From assembly GCA_015654835.1 (NCBI GenBank), contig JAATGG010000220.1, forward strand, positions 1-42,433: a stretch of DNA of 42,433 nucleotides, in the 5' to 3' direction. Of this stretch, positions 26,156 through 34,705 are shown piece by piece (the first letter of the stretch is position 1; each line of letters opens with the position of its first letter). This DNA comes from Terriglobales bacterium. GTDB lineage: Bacteria > Acidobacteriota > Terriglobia > Terriglobales > Acidobacteriaceae. Made by a program: the position numbers and the translations under genes. Under the pieces are notes generated by a model, which worked only from the letters and a program-made list of their open reading frames with translations, made no database searches and was not told where the DNA came from.

Positions 26156-27073
26156 CTAGTCAGGCCGGTACACCAGCACGCCCTCTTCTACAGGTGCATT
26201 GTCATAGAGAGCAATCACATCATCTGGTATCGGCGTAAGATCGGTGCCCCGCAAAAAGTCGCGTAACGATGTACCAATCGGGCGAGAATCTACATTCGGA
26301 GCAGCCTTTCCACTCCGCAAATCGGATAGGTTCACAGTTCTGAAATCAATGCTGAAGCGAGTCCGCCCGGAGGTGTTCGGCACAGTGGAGTGCATCTGGG
26401 CCGCAGAGAAGAGAATGCTTCCGCCCGGCTCGGTGACGATGCGGACCTGAGGATCCAGTTCCATCGGCTCAAGAGATTTCGGCTGCGGACGAGTGTCCGC
26501 TTTGATGTGTTGCGCAGCATTCGCACGGCTTGTCTTGTTCCACTCGTAGTAGTTGAAGTCCGCCGATCCGTTTTCAACCGCTTGATCCCAATACTTCGGA
26601 TGAAATGCCATCGAACTCTCCGAGGACATGGGAAAGATTGGCAACCACCAATTGATCTGGCACATGGGAGCGGAATACCACGTATCCCGATGTAAGTGGT
26701 GGGCATAGCCGACTCCCGAGGTGAGATAAGAGTCCGAGGTAACGGCGCGAAGCCGGGGCACATCAAGATACGTATTGTCCATGTCGCAGCCCAAATCGGA
26801 CACCATCGCCTGAATCAGTTTTTTTGTTTCAGGATGATGAATGAAAGCCGGCTTCATGGGAGCGAAGATTTTCACGAAATCTTCTACAGGCATATCGTAC
26901 TGGGCTAAGGTCGGATCGGCACACTGGAACCCCGCAGTAATCATTTCCCGCGCAAATTCGGTAAATGCCAAGGACGAAGGTCTGGGAGTATAGACATACA
27001 ATTGGCCGTCATAGAGGCCGTTACGGCGTTGGTGGTCGTTCATTGCCGCATCTACATATATGGTGTTATTCAT
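26156..27073 (-). CDS. Phytanoyl-CoA dioxygenase (PhyH)-family oxygenase
   Basis: PhyH-family enzymes are Fe(II)- and usually 2-oxoglutarate-dependent oxygenases. In this 305-aa protein the iron triad is visible: HLHRDTWYSAP gives H128 and D130, and AAQMHSTVPNTSGRTRFSIDFR gives the distal H228, with R239 as the likely 2-oxoglutarate anchor. The intervening INWWLPIFPMSSESSMAFHP is typical of the family. In secondary metabolism these enzymes hydroxylate, epimerise or desaturate small molecules and sugars; a role on a nucleotide sugar, or on an acyl or amino decoration of it, is inferred from the neighbours. GGAGAG precedes the ATG by five bases or so. It is 17 bases downstream of the first C-methyltransferase gene, so co-expression is almost certain. 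Confidence 0.87.
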   Translation of the reverse strand: MNNTIYVDAAMNDHQRRNGLYDGQLYVYTPRPSSLAFTEFAREMITAGFQCADPTLAQYDMPVEDFVKIFAPMKPAFIHHPETKKLIQAMVSDLGCDMDNTYLDVPRLRAVTSDSYLTSGVGYAHHLHRDTWYSAPMCQINWWLPIFPMSSESSMAFHPKYWDQAVENGSADFNYYEWNKTSRANAAQHIKADTRPQPKSLEPMELDPQVRIVTEPGGSILFSAAQMHSTVPNTSGRTRFSIDFRTVNLSDLRSGKAAPNVDSRPIGTSLRDFLRGTDLTPIPDDVIALYDNAPVEEGVLVYRPD

Positions 27074-27090
27074 TTGATCTCTCCATTCCC

Positions 27091-28320
27091 CTACACGATA
27101 GCAGGCGACGGAATCGGCACGATGAATTTTCCGCCGGCATCTCTGTAGCCTTGCTGCTGCTGCATGATTTCAGATACAAAATTCCAGGCCAGCACTAACA
27201 AATAGTCGGGTGGAGCTTCCTGTAACTTCGCAGGCGAGTGGATAGGGAGGTGATTGCCCGGCATGTAATGGCCTTGCTTGAACTCATTCAGATCCACGAT
27301 ATAGTCAAGAACCGACGTGTCGATGTTACAGAAGGACAGCAAAGTAGTGGCCTTTGCTGCCGCAGCATAACCTGCAATCTTCTTGCCCGAGCGCTTCAGA
27401 TCTCTGAGCATCGTAACCAGTCTGTCCCGTACATTTTCTGCGCGCGAGGCAAAGTCCCGGTAATATTCAGGACGGTTGAGCCCCGCCTGCTGTTCTTCAT
27501 CGAGTAATCTGAGGACCCGTTCACTTGGATAGCCGTTGAGTTGAACGAAGAGCCGGAGTGAACCACCGTGAATCGATGTCCGTTCGATGTCTGCGAGCAC
27601 CAGATCATGCAGCCTGAACAGGTTGACCAGCGAAGTGACGGAAAAGTAACAAAGATGTTGGTGATAGATGGTATCGAATTCACAGTTCTCAATGAGATCG
27701 ACCAAGTATGGACATTCGATGACTGCTACACCCGAGGGCTTGAGCAAGGTCCGGAAACCTTCAACGAACCCATTGAGGTCCGCGACATGAGCGAGCACAT
27801 TATTGGCGAGGAACACGTCTGCCCGTTTATCTTGTGCCACAAGGTTTCTCGCAAGATCTTTTGTGAAGAAGGCACACATCGTGTCGATTCCATCCTGCTG
27901 AGCCTTTGCCACGGGGCCAGAGGCCGGATCGATGCCGAGCACCGGAATCCCTCTCGCTACGAAGTTCCGAAGCATACATCCATCATTCGAAGCCGCTTCG
28001 ACAACCAAGCTGTCCCGGTCCACACGGTATCGGTCGATGATAGAAGTCGCACTCGCGGCGAAGTGCTCGCGCAAACTTTTCGATACCGAAGAGAAATAGG
28101 GATAGGATCGGCAAAACAGGATCTCAGGGGGCACCGTTTGCGTAATTTGTACCAGGAAGCAGTTCCGGCAAAAGACGAGATCGAGCGATTCCATGATCTC
28201 TGGTTCAGTCAACTCATCCTGAGTCAATAACCCATCGGCAAGCGGCGTGCGGCCGAATGACAGAACCAACGTCACATTGGGAGATGCGCAAGACCGGCAG
28301 CGGAAAGTCGGATCTAACAT
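27091..28320 (-). CDS. Sugar C-methyltransferase, TylC3/NovU type, copy 1
   Basis: This 409-aa protein is a full-length member of the C-methyltransferase family that adds a methyl branch to 4-keto nucleotide sugars. The zinc site is C8, C11, C51 and C54 (CRSC and CRNC), with SFGRTPLADGLL between them as in TylC3. The SAM motif reads VVEAASNDGCMLRNF, and the catalytic-region motif is IYHQHLCYFSVTSL. The C-terminal domain has KIAGYAAAAKATTLLSFCNI and YIVDLNEFKQGHYMPGNHLPI. GGAGG lies ten bases before the ATG at 28320. It begins two bases after the stop of the SDR gene, showing tight coupling. The 4-keto substrate would have to come from a dehydratase or oxidase, for which the adjacent SDR is the only local candidate. 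Confidence 0.9.
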   Translation of the reverse strand: MLDPTFRCRSCASPNVTLVLSFGRTPLADGLLTQDELTEPEIMESLDLVFCRNCFLVQITQTVPPEILFCRSYPYFSSVSKSLREHFAASATSIIDRYRVDRDSLVVEAASNDGCMLRNFVARGIPVLGIDPASGPVAKAQQDGIDTMCAFFTKDLARNLVAQDKRADVFLANNVLAHVADLNGFVEGFRTLLKPSGVAVIECPYLVDLIENCEFDTIYHQHLCYFSVTSLVNLFRLHDLVLADIERTSIHGGSLRLFVQLNGYPSERVLRLLDEEQQAGLNRPEYYRDFASRAENVRDRLVTMLRDLKRSGKKIAGYAAAAKATTLLSFCNIDTSVLDYIVDLNEFKQGHYMPGNHLPIHSPAKLQEAPPDYLLVLAWNFVSEIMQQQQGYRDAGGKFIVPIPSPAIV

Positions 28321-28322
28321 AT

Positions 28323-29396
28323 CTAACTTACCTCCATTGCAGTCCCCACCTCGGCGGTAGCTGGTATTGCATGTTCGGTCCATCGCAGCGCCGCATCAAG
28401 TTGATGCGATGCGATCAGTTTCTGGATATGCGCAATGCGCTTGTACCGTTCTCCCTCAAAGTCTTCTACGGTGAGATCGGTCTCGCGAAATGCTTCATAG
28501 AGTTCTAAAGCTCCTTTGCGCGCATCCCACTGCGGCCGGAAGGCGGGGAGCATCCGTTGAATCTTGGAGCAATCGACACGATAGCAGCGCTGGTCGGTAC
28601 TCGCGCCTTGTGCATATTCGATCTCGGTATTCGGTATCGTTGCTTTCACGATCTCCGCCAAGTCGCGTATCTGATAATTGTCTTCGGTGCGTCCAACATT
28701 GAAGGCTTGATTGTGCACAACATCGATCGGCGCTTCCATCGCGGCAATGAACGCGCGGGAGATGTCTTCGATATGCACGATAGGTCTCCAGGCCGTGCCA
28801 TCGCTCTTGATATGGATACGGCCAGTCGCATAGGCCCACGCGACGAGGTTATTCAACACCAGGTCGAACCGAAGCCGTGGAGACACTCCGAAGGCTGTTG
28901 CATTGCGGAGAAATGTCGGACTAAAGCGGTCATCTGCAAGCCTCGAAACATCCTGTTCTACGCGCACTTTCGATATCCCATACGGCGTGACTGGATTGAA
29001 GGCAGACTCTTCCGTAAGCATGTCCTGTCCGCCTGCTCCGTAGTTACTGCAGGAAGATGAGAAGATGAACCGCTGAACCCCGGCCTCCTTGGCTAGACTG
29101 GCGAGGCGGACTGAGGCAAGATGGTTGATTTCGTAGGTGAGTTCCGCATTCAGATCACCGAGCGGATCATTCGACAGGCCGGCGAGATGCAGAACCGCAT
29201 CAAAGCCCTCCACATCTGAAAGTTCGACATCTCGCACATCCTTGCGGATAGCAGGTACATGCTGAATTCCCTCGCAGAAGGTGCACCGCTCGAATAGATT
29301 CGAGTCCAGTCCAACAACTTCATGCCCGGCCAACAGCAGCAGTCGCACTAATACCGTTCCTATGTAGCCTTCGTGCCCCGTCACTAGTACACGCAT
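28323..29396 (-). CDS. NAD(P)-dependent sugar epimerase/dehydratase (extended SDR)
   Basis: This 357-aa extended SDR acts on nucleotide sugars. It has the cofactor motif VTGHEGYIG (5-13), VLHLAGLSNDPLGDL, the catalytic triad region FSSSCSNYGAGG with Y139-x3-K143 (YGISK), RNATAFGVSPRLRFD and RPIVHIEDISRAF. It resembles enzymes often found beside RfbF and C-methyltransferases in surface-polysaccharide loci, but I cannot say whether it is an epimerase, a reductase or the missing 4,6-dehydratase. CDP-glucose 4,6-dehydratases usually carry a different TxDK-type catalytic motif, not seen here. GGGAGGAG lies four bases before the ATG at 29396. The gene's first 77 bases overlap the 3' end of the cytidylyltransferase gene, an unusually long overlap. 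Confidence 0.87.
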   Translation of the reverse strand: MRVLVTGHEGYIGTVLVRLLLLAGHEVVGLDSNLFERCTFCEGIQHVPAIRKDVRDVELSDVEGFDAVLHLAGLSNDPLGDLNAELTYEINHLASVRLASLAKEAGVQRFIFSSSCSNYGAGGQDMLTEESAFNPVTPYGISKVRVEQDVSRLADDRFSPTFLRNATAFGVSPRLRFDLVLNNLVAWAYATGRIHIKSDGTAWRPIVHIEDISRAFIAAMEAPIDVVHNQAFNVGRTEDNYQIRDLAEIVKATIPNTEIEYAQGASTDQRCYRVDCSKIQRMLPAFRPQWDARKGALELYEAFRETDLTVEDFEGERYKRIAHIQKLIASHQLDAALRWTEHAIPATAEVGTAMEVS

Positions 29397-30171
29397 CGCG
29401 CTCCTCCCATATTTTCCAAGGCGCATTGCCACTGTCCCACAAAGTCTCCAGATACCGTTTTTCGCGGATCGTATCCATGCATTGCCAGAATGAAGAGTGG
29501 CGATAGGCCATCAACTGCCCGTCGCGTGCCAGACGCTCGAGCGGCTCCTTCTCCCAATGCGTGCTATCTCCATCGATGTAGTCGAAAACTTCGGGCTCAA
29601 GCACGAAGAAGGCTCCGTTGATCCATCCCTCCTTGGTTTGAGGCTTCTCTGAGAACTCGACAATCTGGTCACCCTGCATCTCGAGGTGCCCGAAACGAGC
29701 CGTCGGCCGCACAGCAGTCAGGGTTGCCAATTTTCCGTGACGACGATGGAATGCCAACAGATCGTTAAGATCGATGTCGGCAACGCCGTCTCCCCAGGTC
29801 AGCATGAACGTGCTATTCCCGAGTGCCGGTGCAATCCGCTTAATGCGGCCGCCTGTCTGCGTCTTGATCCCGGTGTCGATCAGATCCACAACCCAGTCTT
29901 CCAACGGGGATCCACTCATCTTTACTTTTCCGGTTGCCGTGGAAACCCTGAGATCCCGATTGAGGGAACAGTAATCGAGCATGTACTTCTTGATGACCTC
30001 GCCCTTGTAACCGAGAGCAACAACGAAGTCATGAAAGCCATAATGGGCATAGTGCATCATAATGTGCCATAACACCGGCTTGCCGCCGATCTCCACCATC
30101 GGCTTGGGACGTACATCGGTCTCTTCGGCCAGGCGCGATCCGAGGCCTCCTGCGAGAATTGCAACTTTCAT
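29320..30171 (-). CDS. rfbF: Glucose-1-phosphate cytidylyltransferase
   Basis: RfbF makes CDP-glucose from CTP and glucose-1-phosphate, the entry to CDP-6-deoxy and branched sugars. The 283-aa protein has the nucleotidyltransferase signature VAILAGGLGSRLAEET, then RPKPMVEIGGKPVLWHIMMHY (about 22-42), VALGYKGEVIKKYMLDY, FMLTWGDGVADIDLNDLL with the metal Asp, and GWINGAFFVLEPEVFDYI. GSRL replaces the more usual GTRL. Typical members are about 257 aa and end near APWKVW; here translation runs about 28 residues past that point into the SDR gene in another frame, so the original stop was probably lost. AAAGGAGG lies nine bases before the ATG, which overlaps the upstream glycosyltransferase stop by 4 bases. 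Confidence 0.95.
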   Translation of the reverse strand: MKVAILAGGLGSRLAEETDVRPKPMVEIGGKPVLWHIMMHYAHYGFHDFVVALGYKGEVIKKYMLDYCSLNRDLRVSTATGKVKMSGSPLEDWVVDLIDTGIKTQTGGRIKRIAPALGNSTFMLTWGDGVADIDLNDLLAFHRRHGKLATLTAVRPTARFGHLEMQGDQIVEFSEKPQTKEGWINGAFFVLEPEVFDYIDGDSTHWEKEPLERLARDGQLMAYRHSSFWQCMDTIREKRYLETLWDSGNAPWKIWEERDACTSDGARRLHRNGISATAAVGRA

Positions 30172-31178
30172 AGGGACGTGCCTCCTTTGGGGTTGATCGC
30201 CAACTCTTTTTCTGAAAGCTTTCGATTGCCTGCTGCTCGGGCGGACTGCCAGTTCCACAACAATTGATCCGCTGCCAACACGAAATCTCCTATCAGTCTG
30301 CGACGATACCGAACTGCCCATCGCGCCATCACTGCGTACGCCCGCGCTTTTTGCAAATCTGACAATGGGCTGCGACGGATCGATTGGCAATAGCAAGAAA
30401 AAGCATGACATTCAGGAAAGGAAATGGCTCTGCTTCGATTCGGATCCCACCATTCAATGTTCGGTAATGTGCCTACCTTGCGTGTCAGGCGTACTCCTCT
30501 GCTAGCTACCCTGGTGGGCATCGTCCATACCGATTGGCCATCATGTCTGGTACTAATAAAAAGCCTCTGAGGTACTTCATAAAAGCGACCCATTAAACCG
30601 AGTTGAGCAAGCAATACGCGATCAGCGTGAGCAAAGCTTCCCTGCGGCGGCAACTGATCAAGTGCGCTCTTTCGGTGGATGCCGAATATCTGGAAGCAGC
30701 GATGGCCAATGAGAGTTAAGTCTGCAAATCGGATCACCGGATCTGTGTCATCCGTGCGCAATTCGCATTCATAATCTTCGAGAAATGTCCCGTTCCCATC
30801 GACGACCCGTGTTTTGGTGTACGCCACAGTCAACCCAGGATCAAGCTCAAGTGCGCGAATGCACGTTTCAAAGAATTCAGGCTCGCAAAAATCATCGTGC
30901 GCAGCCTGCTTGTAATATTTGCCCGTTGCCAACTCATATACACGCCGGAAATTCCATCCAGCTCCCATATTGGTTGCATTGCGCAGATATCGAATGCGGC
31001 GATCTTTTGCAGCATATTCACGGCAAATTTCTTCGGTACGATCCGTGGAAGCATTGTCCGAAACAATCAACTCGAAATCAGTAAAAGTCTGCTTCAGAAG
31101 AGCGTTCAGCGCCTTTGCAAGAAAGCGCTCCCCGTTATAAACCGGCATACCCACGGTCAATTTGGGAGAAGATGACAT
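30168..31178 (-). CDS. Glycosyltransferase family 2
   Basis: This 336-aa enzyme shows the GT-A signature KLTVGMPVYNGERFLAKALNALLKQTF at residues 6-32, ELIVSDNASTDRTEEIC, and RNATNMGAGWNFRRVYELATGKYYKQAAHDDFCEPEFF. The usual DxD metal motif is HDD here. The C-terminal part (YAVMARWAVRYRRRLIGDFV) is basic and probably membrane-associated. AGGAG lies six bases before the ATG at 31178. It is translationally coupled to rfbF by a 4-base ATGA overlap and lies 38 bases after the next upstream glycosyltransferase, placing it in the same transcript as the CDP-sugar cassette. It may transfer the cassette's sugar, though that is inferred only from coupling. Confidence 0.92.
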   Translation of the reverse strand: MSSSPKLTVGMPVYNGERFLAKALNALLKQTFTDFELIVSDNASTDRTEEICREYAAKDRRIRYLRNATNMGAGWNFRRVYELATGKYYKQAAHDDFCEPEFFETCIRALELDPGLTVAYTKTRVVDGNGTFLEDYECELRTDDTDPVIRFADLTLIGHRCFQIFGIHRKSALDQLPPQGSFAHADRVLLAQLGLMGRFYEVPQRLFISTRHDGQSVWTMPTRVASRGVRLTRKVGTLPNIEWWDPNRSRAISFPECHAFSCYCQSIRRSPLSDLQKARAYAVMARWAVRYRRRLIGDFVLAADQLLWNWQSARAAGNRKLSEKELAINPKGGTSL

Positions 31179-31216
31179 GGGGCACTCCTTCAGGTCGACA
31201 ACAAGCGCCAGACTGC

Positions 31217-32308
31217 TTACCGGTGCGTCACGCCGCGAAACCTTGCGATAATCTCTTTCAGCAAACTTTGTTGACTCATGAAGTTCACCAGGACGCCGAA
31301 GATTGATGAAGGCAGATAAATCGAGTACTTCCAGAACCACACCAAGCGGGCTTGCGGGTTAGATGCGATATCGAGCATGTAACGCCGATGACTTTCTTCT
31401 TCTCCCCGAGATTGCGAAAGACGGGCATACAGATATTGAAGATAGATCAGATAAGAACTGTTCTCGATTGACTTCAACTGAGAGGCAAGATCAGGATCTA
31501 AATTTTCAAGAAAATCGCGTTGTGCCTGCCACAAATGATTACAAGTCGCGATCTCCTTCAGGATTGATCCGGAGGTCGTTTTTGACCTTCCATAGCCATT
31601 CGCGCCATGCAGTCGATATTCGGCCAATACTTCTGCGCTATGAACTACGGCGGTTAGCAGCGGCGCGAAACGAGTAATTACTTGATCGGCAACAGAGGTC
31701 AGCGGATAAGTCTCAGGGAGTGGAAAGATCAGTTCGGCAACGCCGCGGCGCAAAGTAAGCCCGGATGTCGGAGGCATGTAGCTTAGCACTCCCCCCTCGT
31801 TGAGCATCTGCTCGCCCTTCCACCCTTGAGGAAGCACCGAGGCCAGAGGCCACACTCCCTGAGGTCTGCGCCTTCTGTTTGTCCGCTGAATGCGGTGAAT
31901 GCCAAATCCCGCGCTGGGAGCGTTGCGGTGTGCATCCACCATGCACGCCACCTTTGTGGGACGAAAGACATCGTCCGAATCGAGAAAGCAGATCAATTCG
32001 CCTGTGCTTGCGAGAAATGCAGTATTGAAGCCGGATGCCTGACCGCCATTGCTCTTGGCGATTGCATGAACCCGCGAATCGCGCTGACGATAATTATCGA
32101 TCATCTCCATCGAGTTATCCGTCGACCCATCGTCGCAGATAATCAATTCGAAGTTCTCGTAAGTCTGTGCCAGCACACTCTCAATGGCCTCACCGATGTA
32201 GCCACCATAGTTGTAGTTGGAGATGAGCACCGATACCTTCGGCACCTCGGAAAGCGACTCTAGCTGGATCGGTTCGAGACGAGAAGCTACAATCACTTTT
32301 TCCTCCAT
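31217..32308 (-). CDS. Glycosyltransferase family 2
   Basis: This 363-aa enzyme opens with a short extension, then VSVLISNYNYGGYIGEAIESVLAQTYE (about 25-51), ELIICDDGSTDNS, and GELICFLDSDDVFRPTKV with the metal-binding DSDD. Later GFGIHRIQRTN, MPPTSGLTLRRGVAELIFPLP and VLAEYRLHGANGYG match the glycosyltransferase at 18777-19913 phrase by phrase, so the two are paralogues. It is the first glycosyltransferase after the Wzc-like gene and may begin its own transcript: a 15-base palindrome sits 26-40 bases before the ATG. TTCCTCC on the plus strand (GGAGGAA on the message) lies just before the start. Confidence 0.93.
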   Translation of the reverse strand: MEEKVIVASRLEPIQLESLSEVPKVSVLISNYNYGGYIGEAIESVLAQTYENFELIICDDGSTDNSMEMIDNYRQRDSRVHAIAKSNGGQASGFNTAFLASTGELICFLDSDDVFRPTKVACMVDAHRNAPSAGFGIHRIQRTNRRRRPQGVWPLASVLPQGWKGEQMLNEGGVLSYMPPTSGLTLRRGVAELIFPLPETYPLTSVADQVITRFAPLLTAVVHSAEVLAEYRLHGANGYGRSKTTSGSILKEIATCNHLWQAQRDFLENLDPDLASQLKSIENSSYLIYLQYLYARLSQSRGEEESHRRYMLDIASNPQARLVWFWKYSIYLPSSIFGVLVNFMSQQSLLKEIIARFRGVTHR

Positions 32309-32452
32309 GCCTGGCGAACGCCGTGGCGGATCTCGTTATGCCATAACGGCAGAAATCCGGTATGCTACATCGTCCCGACATCGGCTGAGCGATTTACTTG
32401 TGGATACGCTGCGCGTGGCTCCAGACACACTTTCGACGATGCGAGACACGCC
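32309..32452. other. Gap between wzc-like gene and glycosyltransferase run
   Basis: This 144-base gap contains no gene. It carries the palindrome described separately and must hold the terminator or read-through region after the kinase gene. No T-rich hairpin was found. Confidence 0.4.
32334..32348. promoter_or_regulatory. 15-base palindrome CGTTATG-C-CATAACG
   Basis: CGTTATG (32334-32340) and CATAACG (32342-32348) are perfect reverse complements around a single base. The site lies 26-40 bases upstream of the glycosyltransferase ATG at 32308. That position suits an operator overlapping a promoter; as RNA it cannot fold well, because its one-base centre leaves no loop. The binding protein is unknown. 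Confidence 0.45.
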
Positions 32453-34675
32453 TTAACTCGCAGCCTTGCCGAAGTATCGCAAATAGCTCTGGTAGTGAGC
32501 CGACCTTTCGTGTTGCAGGTCATAGCCGTTCAGGATAGTACCAAAAATATGGGTGCCATCTTCCACAAGGAGCCGCCGCGCTTCATCGAGGTCATCCGTT
32601 CTTGTGCGGCCTGAGCGACAAACGAGAATCACTCCATCAGCAAACTTGCTGAGAATACGAGCGTCTGAAAGTCCGAGTAGAGGAGGAGCATCAATGAGAA
32701 CAAAATCGAAATCGTTGCGAGCCGTATCAATCACTGACTCAAGATAAGTCGAATGCAAAAGCCTCGCGACACTGCCCTTCGTCGCTCCACTCGGAAGAAG
32801 ATGGACGCCGGCAAAGGCCGTAGCCTGCACAACCTTATACGGATCTGCACGCTCATTTTCATCGAGAGCATTTGTGAGACCCCGTTCGTTCGGCATTCCA
32901 AAGAGCTGCGCAAGTGCCGGGCGGCGCAAGTCGCCGTCGATAAGAAGAACTCGGCGCCCACCTTCAGCTAGGCTAATGGCGAGGTTGGCAGTTGTGGTCG
33001 TCTTTCCACACTGCGGATGAGGGCTCGTCACAAGAAGGACCTTCGGGGCAAGGCCACCCTTCCTGCTAAAGAGAATCGACGTGCCCGCCGAGCGATAGGC
33101 TTCGGCTAGAAAGGTCTTGTCGTCCTCCTTCCAATGCCCCAACATGGGATGGACCCTCGTTGGGCCCGAGTCAACACCGACGACCGAAGTGATTCGCGGC
33201 TTGTGAAGCCTGCTTCTGGTGCGGGCTTGCGGAATGACAGCAAGTTCAGGCCGGTCTACATAGATCTCGCTCTCCCCCGGATTACGTACGCTCTGGTCTT
33301 TCCGTTCAGAGATGAGAATATAAAGCAACGAGAGCACAATTGCCGGCAATGCAGAAAGCAAAAGAGATGTTGAGGTCTTGGGCGAATAGGGAGAGAGGGG
33401 AGCCTTGGCGGGACTGACCACACGAGCATTCGAAGCTCGCAACGCGGCCACCACTCCTGCTTCCTTTACCTTCTGCAACATCGACTGATAGATCTGCTGG
33501 TTCACATCCACATCATGCTTGAGCATGTTGTAGTGAACCTGCTTTCCGCCCTGATCCTCGACAATTGCGCGCTGTTGCTCATATTGCTGTTTCAGTAGCT
33601 CTTCTCGCCTGGCAGCTGTCCGGCTTTCGATCGACAACCGATTCACAATAATCGTTCGATGAAGACCTATCTCTGCTTCGAGATCCTGAATCTGCGCCTT
33701 CACCTTGGCGACCTTATAGTTGGCCGGCGTCATGGTTGTGCTCAACTCTGCCATTTGCCTGTGCAGTTCGGTCAGCTTCGCGCGATCCTCGCGTATGGTC
33801 GGGTCATCGATCACCTGGGGCAAAGCTTCAATGGGTGCTCTCTGCGCCATTTCCATCTGCGACTCACGACTGGCGCGGTCCACCTCGGCCTGTGCCAGCC
33901 CTTGCTGAATTTCCCGCAAATGCTCCGTCGCTACCGACTCGTGAGTATCATTAGTCAACACGATACCGCTGGAACGTGCATACTCTTGCAATCCATCTTC
34001 CGAAGCTTGCAGTTTGTGCTTTGCTTCGCTCATTTGTTGCTGCAGAAAGACACCGGTTTCCGACGCCGCGGCCAGATGCGCATCCTGCCCCTGCTGCATG
34101 TATTGTTTGGTAAGCTCATTTGCCGTGTTCGCCACTAACTGTGGGTCGGGGCCGGTCAGGGTGATCCGTACAAGATTGGACTGACCCTCCTCTTTTGCTT
34201 TGGCTCCAGCCAGCATTCGACGGATCACACCTTCGCGCCCGCTATCGTCGGAAGCTATTCTCGCAGGCACGGTCGGAGACATTGCTGCTATCACATGATC
34301 GACCACAGACTCATTCTGCAGCAGCATGATTTGTGTTTCGAGATAGCTGGCCGCATCCCCGGCCCCAGCACTTGGATCGATGTCATGCAGATTCATGAAG
34401 TCCTGGTTGAGGCCGGTAATCTCAAGCACGGTCTGCACCTTGTAAGACTGAGGTGCAAGATGGGAGTAGAGAATACCCGCGAGCAAGCACGAGGCCACAA
34501 TCACCGTCACGGCTAAACGGTGCCTACGCAACAGGGCAAGATAGTCGATTCTTTCTTCCGTCGTGCCGTAAACGGCGGGTACCTGTGAAGCTTCAGGACC
34601 GCGCGAAGAAGGAACGAGTGCTCCGCCGACTCCCGCAGGGAGAGAGGGACTTAATTTTCTAGCCATTGTATGCAT
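32453..34675 (-). CDS. Polysaccharide co-polymerase / BY-type tyrosine autokinase (Wzc-like)
   Basis: This 740-aa inner-membrane protein controls chain length and export in Wzx/Wzy systems. The N-terminal Wzz domain has IDYLALLRRHRLAVTVIVAS, leading into the first membrane helix near residues 53-71. A long periplasmic coiled-coil part follows (SEAKHKLQASEDGLQEYARS, KLTELHRQMAELSTT), then a second helix at STSLLLSALPAIVLSLLYIL. The cytoplasmic kinase has Walker A VTSPHPQCGKTTTTANLA (around residue 555), Walker A' VLLIDGDLRRP (about 577) and Walker B FVLIDAPPLLGLSD (about 661). The tail has a small tyrosine cluster (Y718, Y728, Y731, Y734) for autophosphorylation. GGAG is ten bases before the ATG; an ATG at 34666 is possible. 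It lies 30 bases after the Wza-like gene. Confidence 0.94.
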   Translation of the reverse strand: MHTMARKLSPSLPAGVGGALVPSSRGPEASQVPAVYGTTEERIDYLALLRRHRLAVTVIVASCLLAGILYSHLAPQSYKVQTVLEITGLNQDFMNLHDIDPSAGAGDAASYLETQIMLLQNESVVDHVIAAMSPTVPARIASDDSGREGVIRRMLAGAKAKEEGQSNLVRITLTGPDPQLVANTANELTKQYMQQGQDAHLAAASETGVFLQQQMSEAKHKLQASEDGLQEYARSSGIVLTNDTHESVATEHLREIQQGLAQAEVDRASRESQMEMAQRAPIEALPQVIDDPTIREDRAKLTELHRQMAELSTTMTPANYKVAKVKAQIQDLEAEIGLHRTIIVNRLSIESRTAARREELLKQQYEQQRAIVEDQGGKQVHYNMLKHDVDVNQQIYQSMLQKVKEAGVVAALRASNARVVSPAKAPLSPYSPKTSTSLLLSALPAIVLSLLYILISERKDQSVRNPGESEIYVDRPELAVIPQARTRSRLHKPRITSVVGVDSGPTRVHPMLGHWKEDDKTFLAEAYRSAGTSILFSRKGGLAPKVLLVTSPHPQCGKTTTTANLAISLAEGGRRVLLIDGDLRRPALAQLFGMPNERGLTNALDENERADPYKVVQATAFAGVHLLPSGATKGSVARLLHSTYLESVIDTARNDFDFVLIDAPPLLGLSDARILSKFADGVILVCRSGRTRTDDLDEARRLLVEDGTHIFGTILNGYDLQHERSAHYQSYLRYFGKAAS

Positions 34676-34705
34676 AGGATGGTGACTCCGTACTGTTGGT
34701 GGGTG

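Noticed and set aside
28323..29396. SDR considered as a CDP-glucose 4,6-dehydratase (rfbG)
   Set aside because: The catalytic region reads SSSCSNYG with YGISK, not the TxDK-type motif usual in 4,6-dehydratases; kept as an unassigned epimerase/dehydratase.
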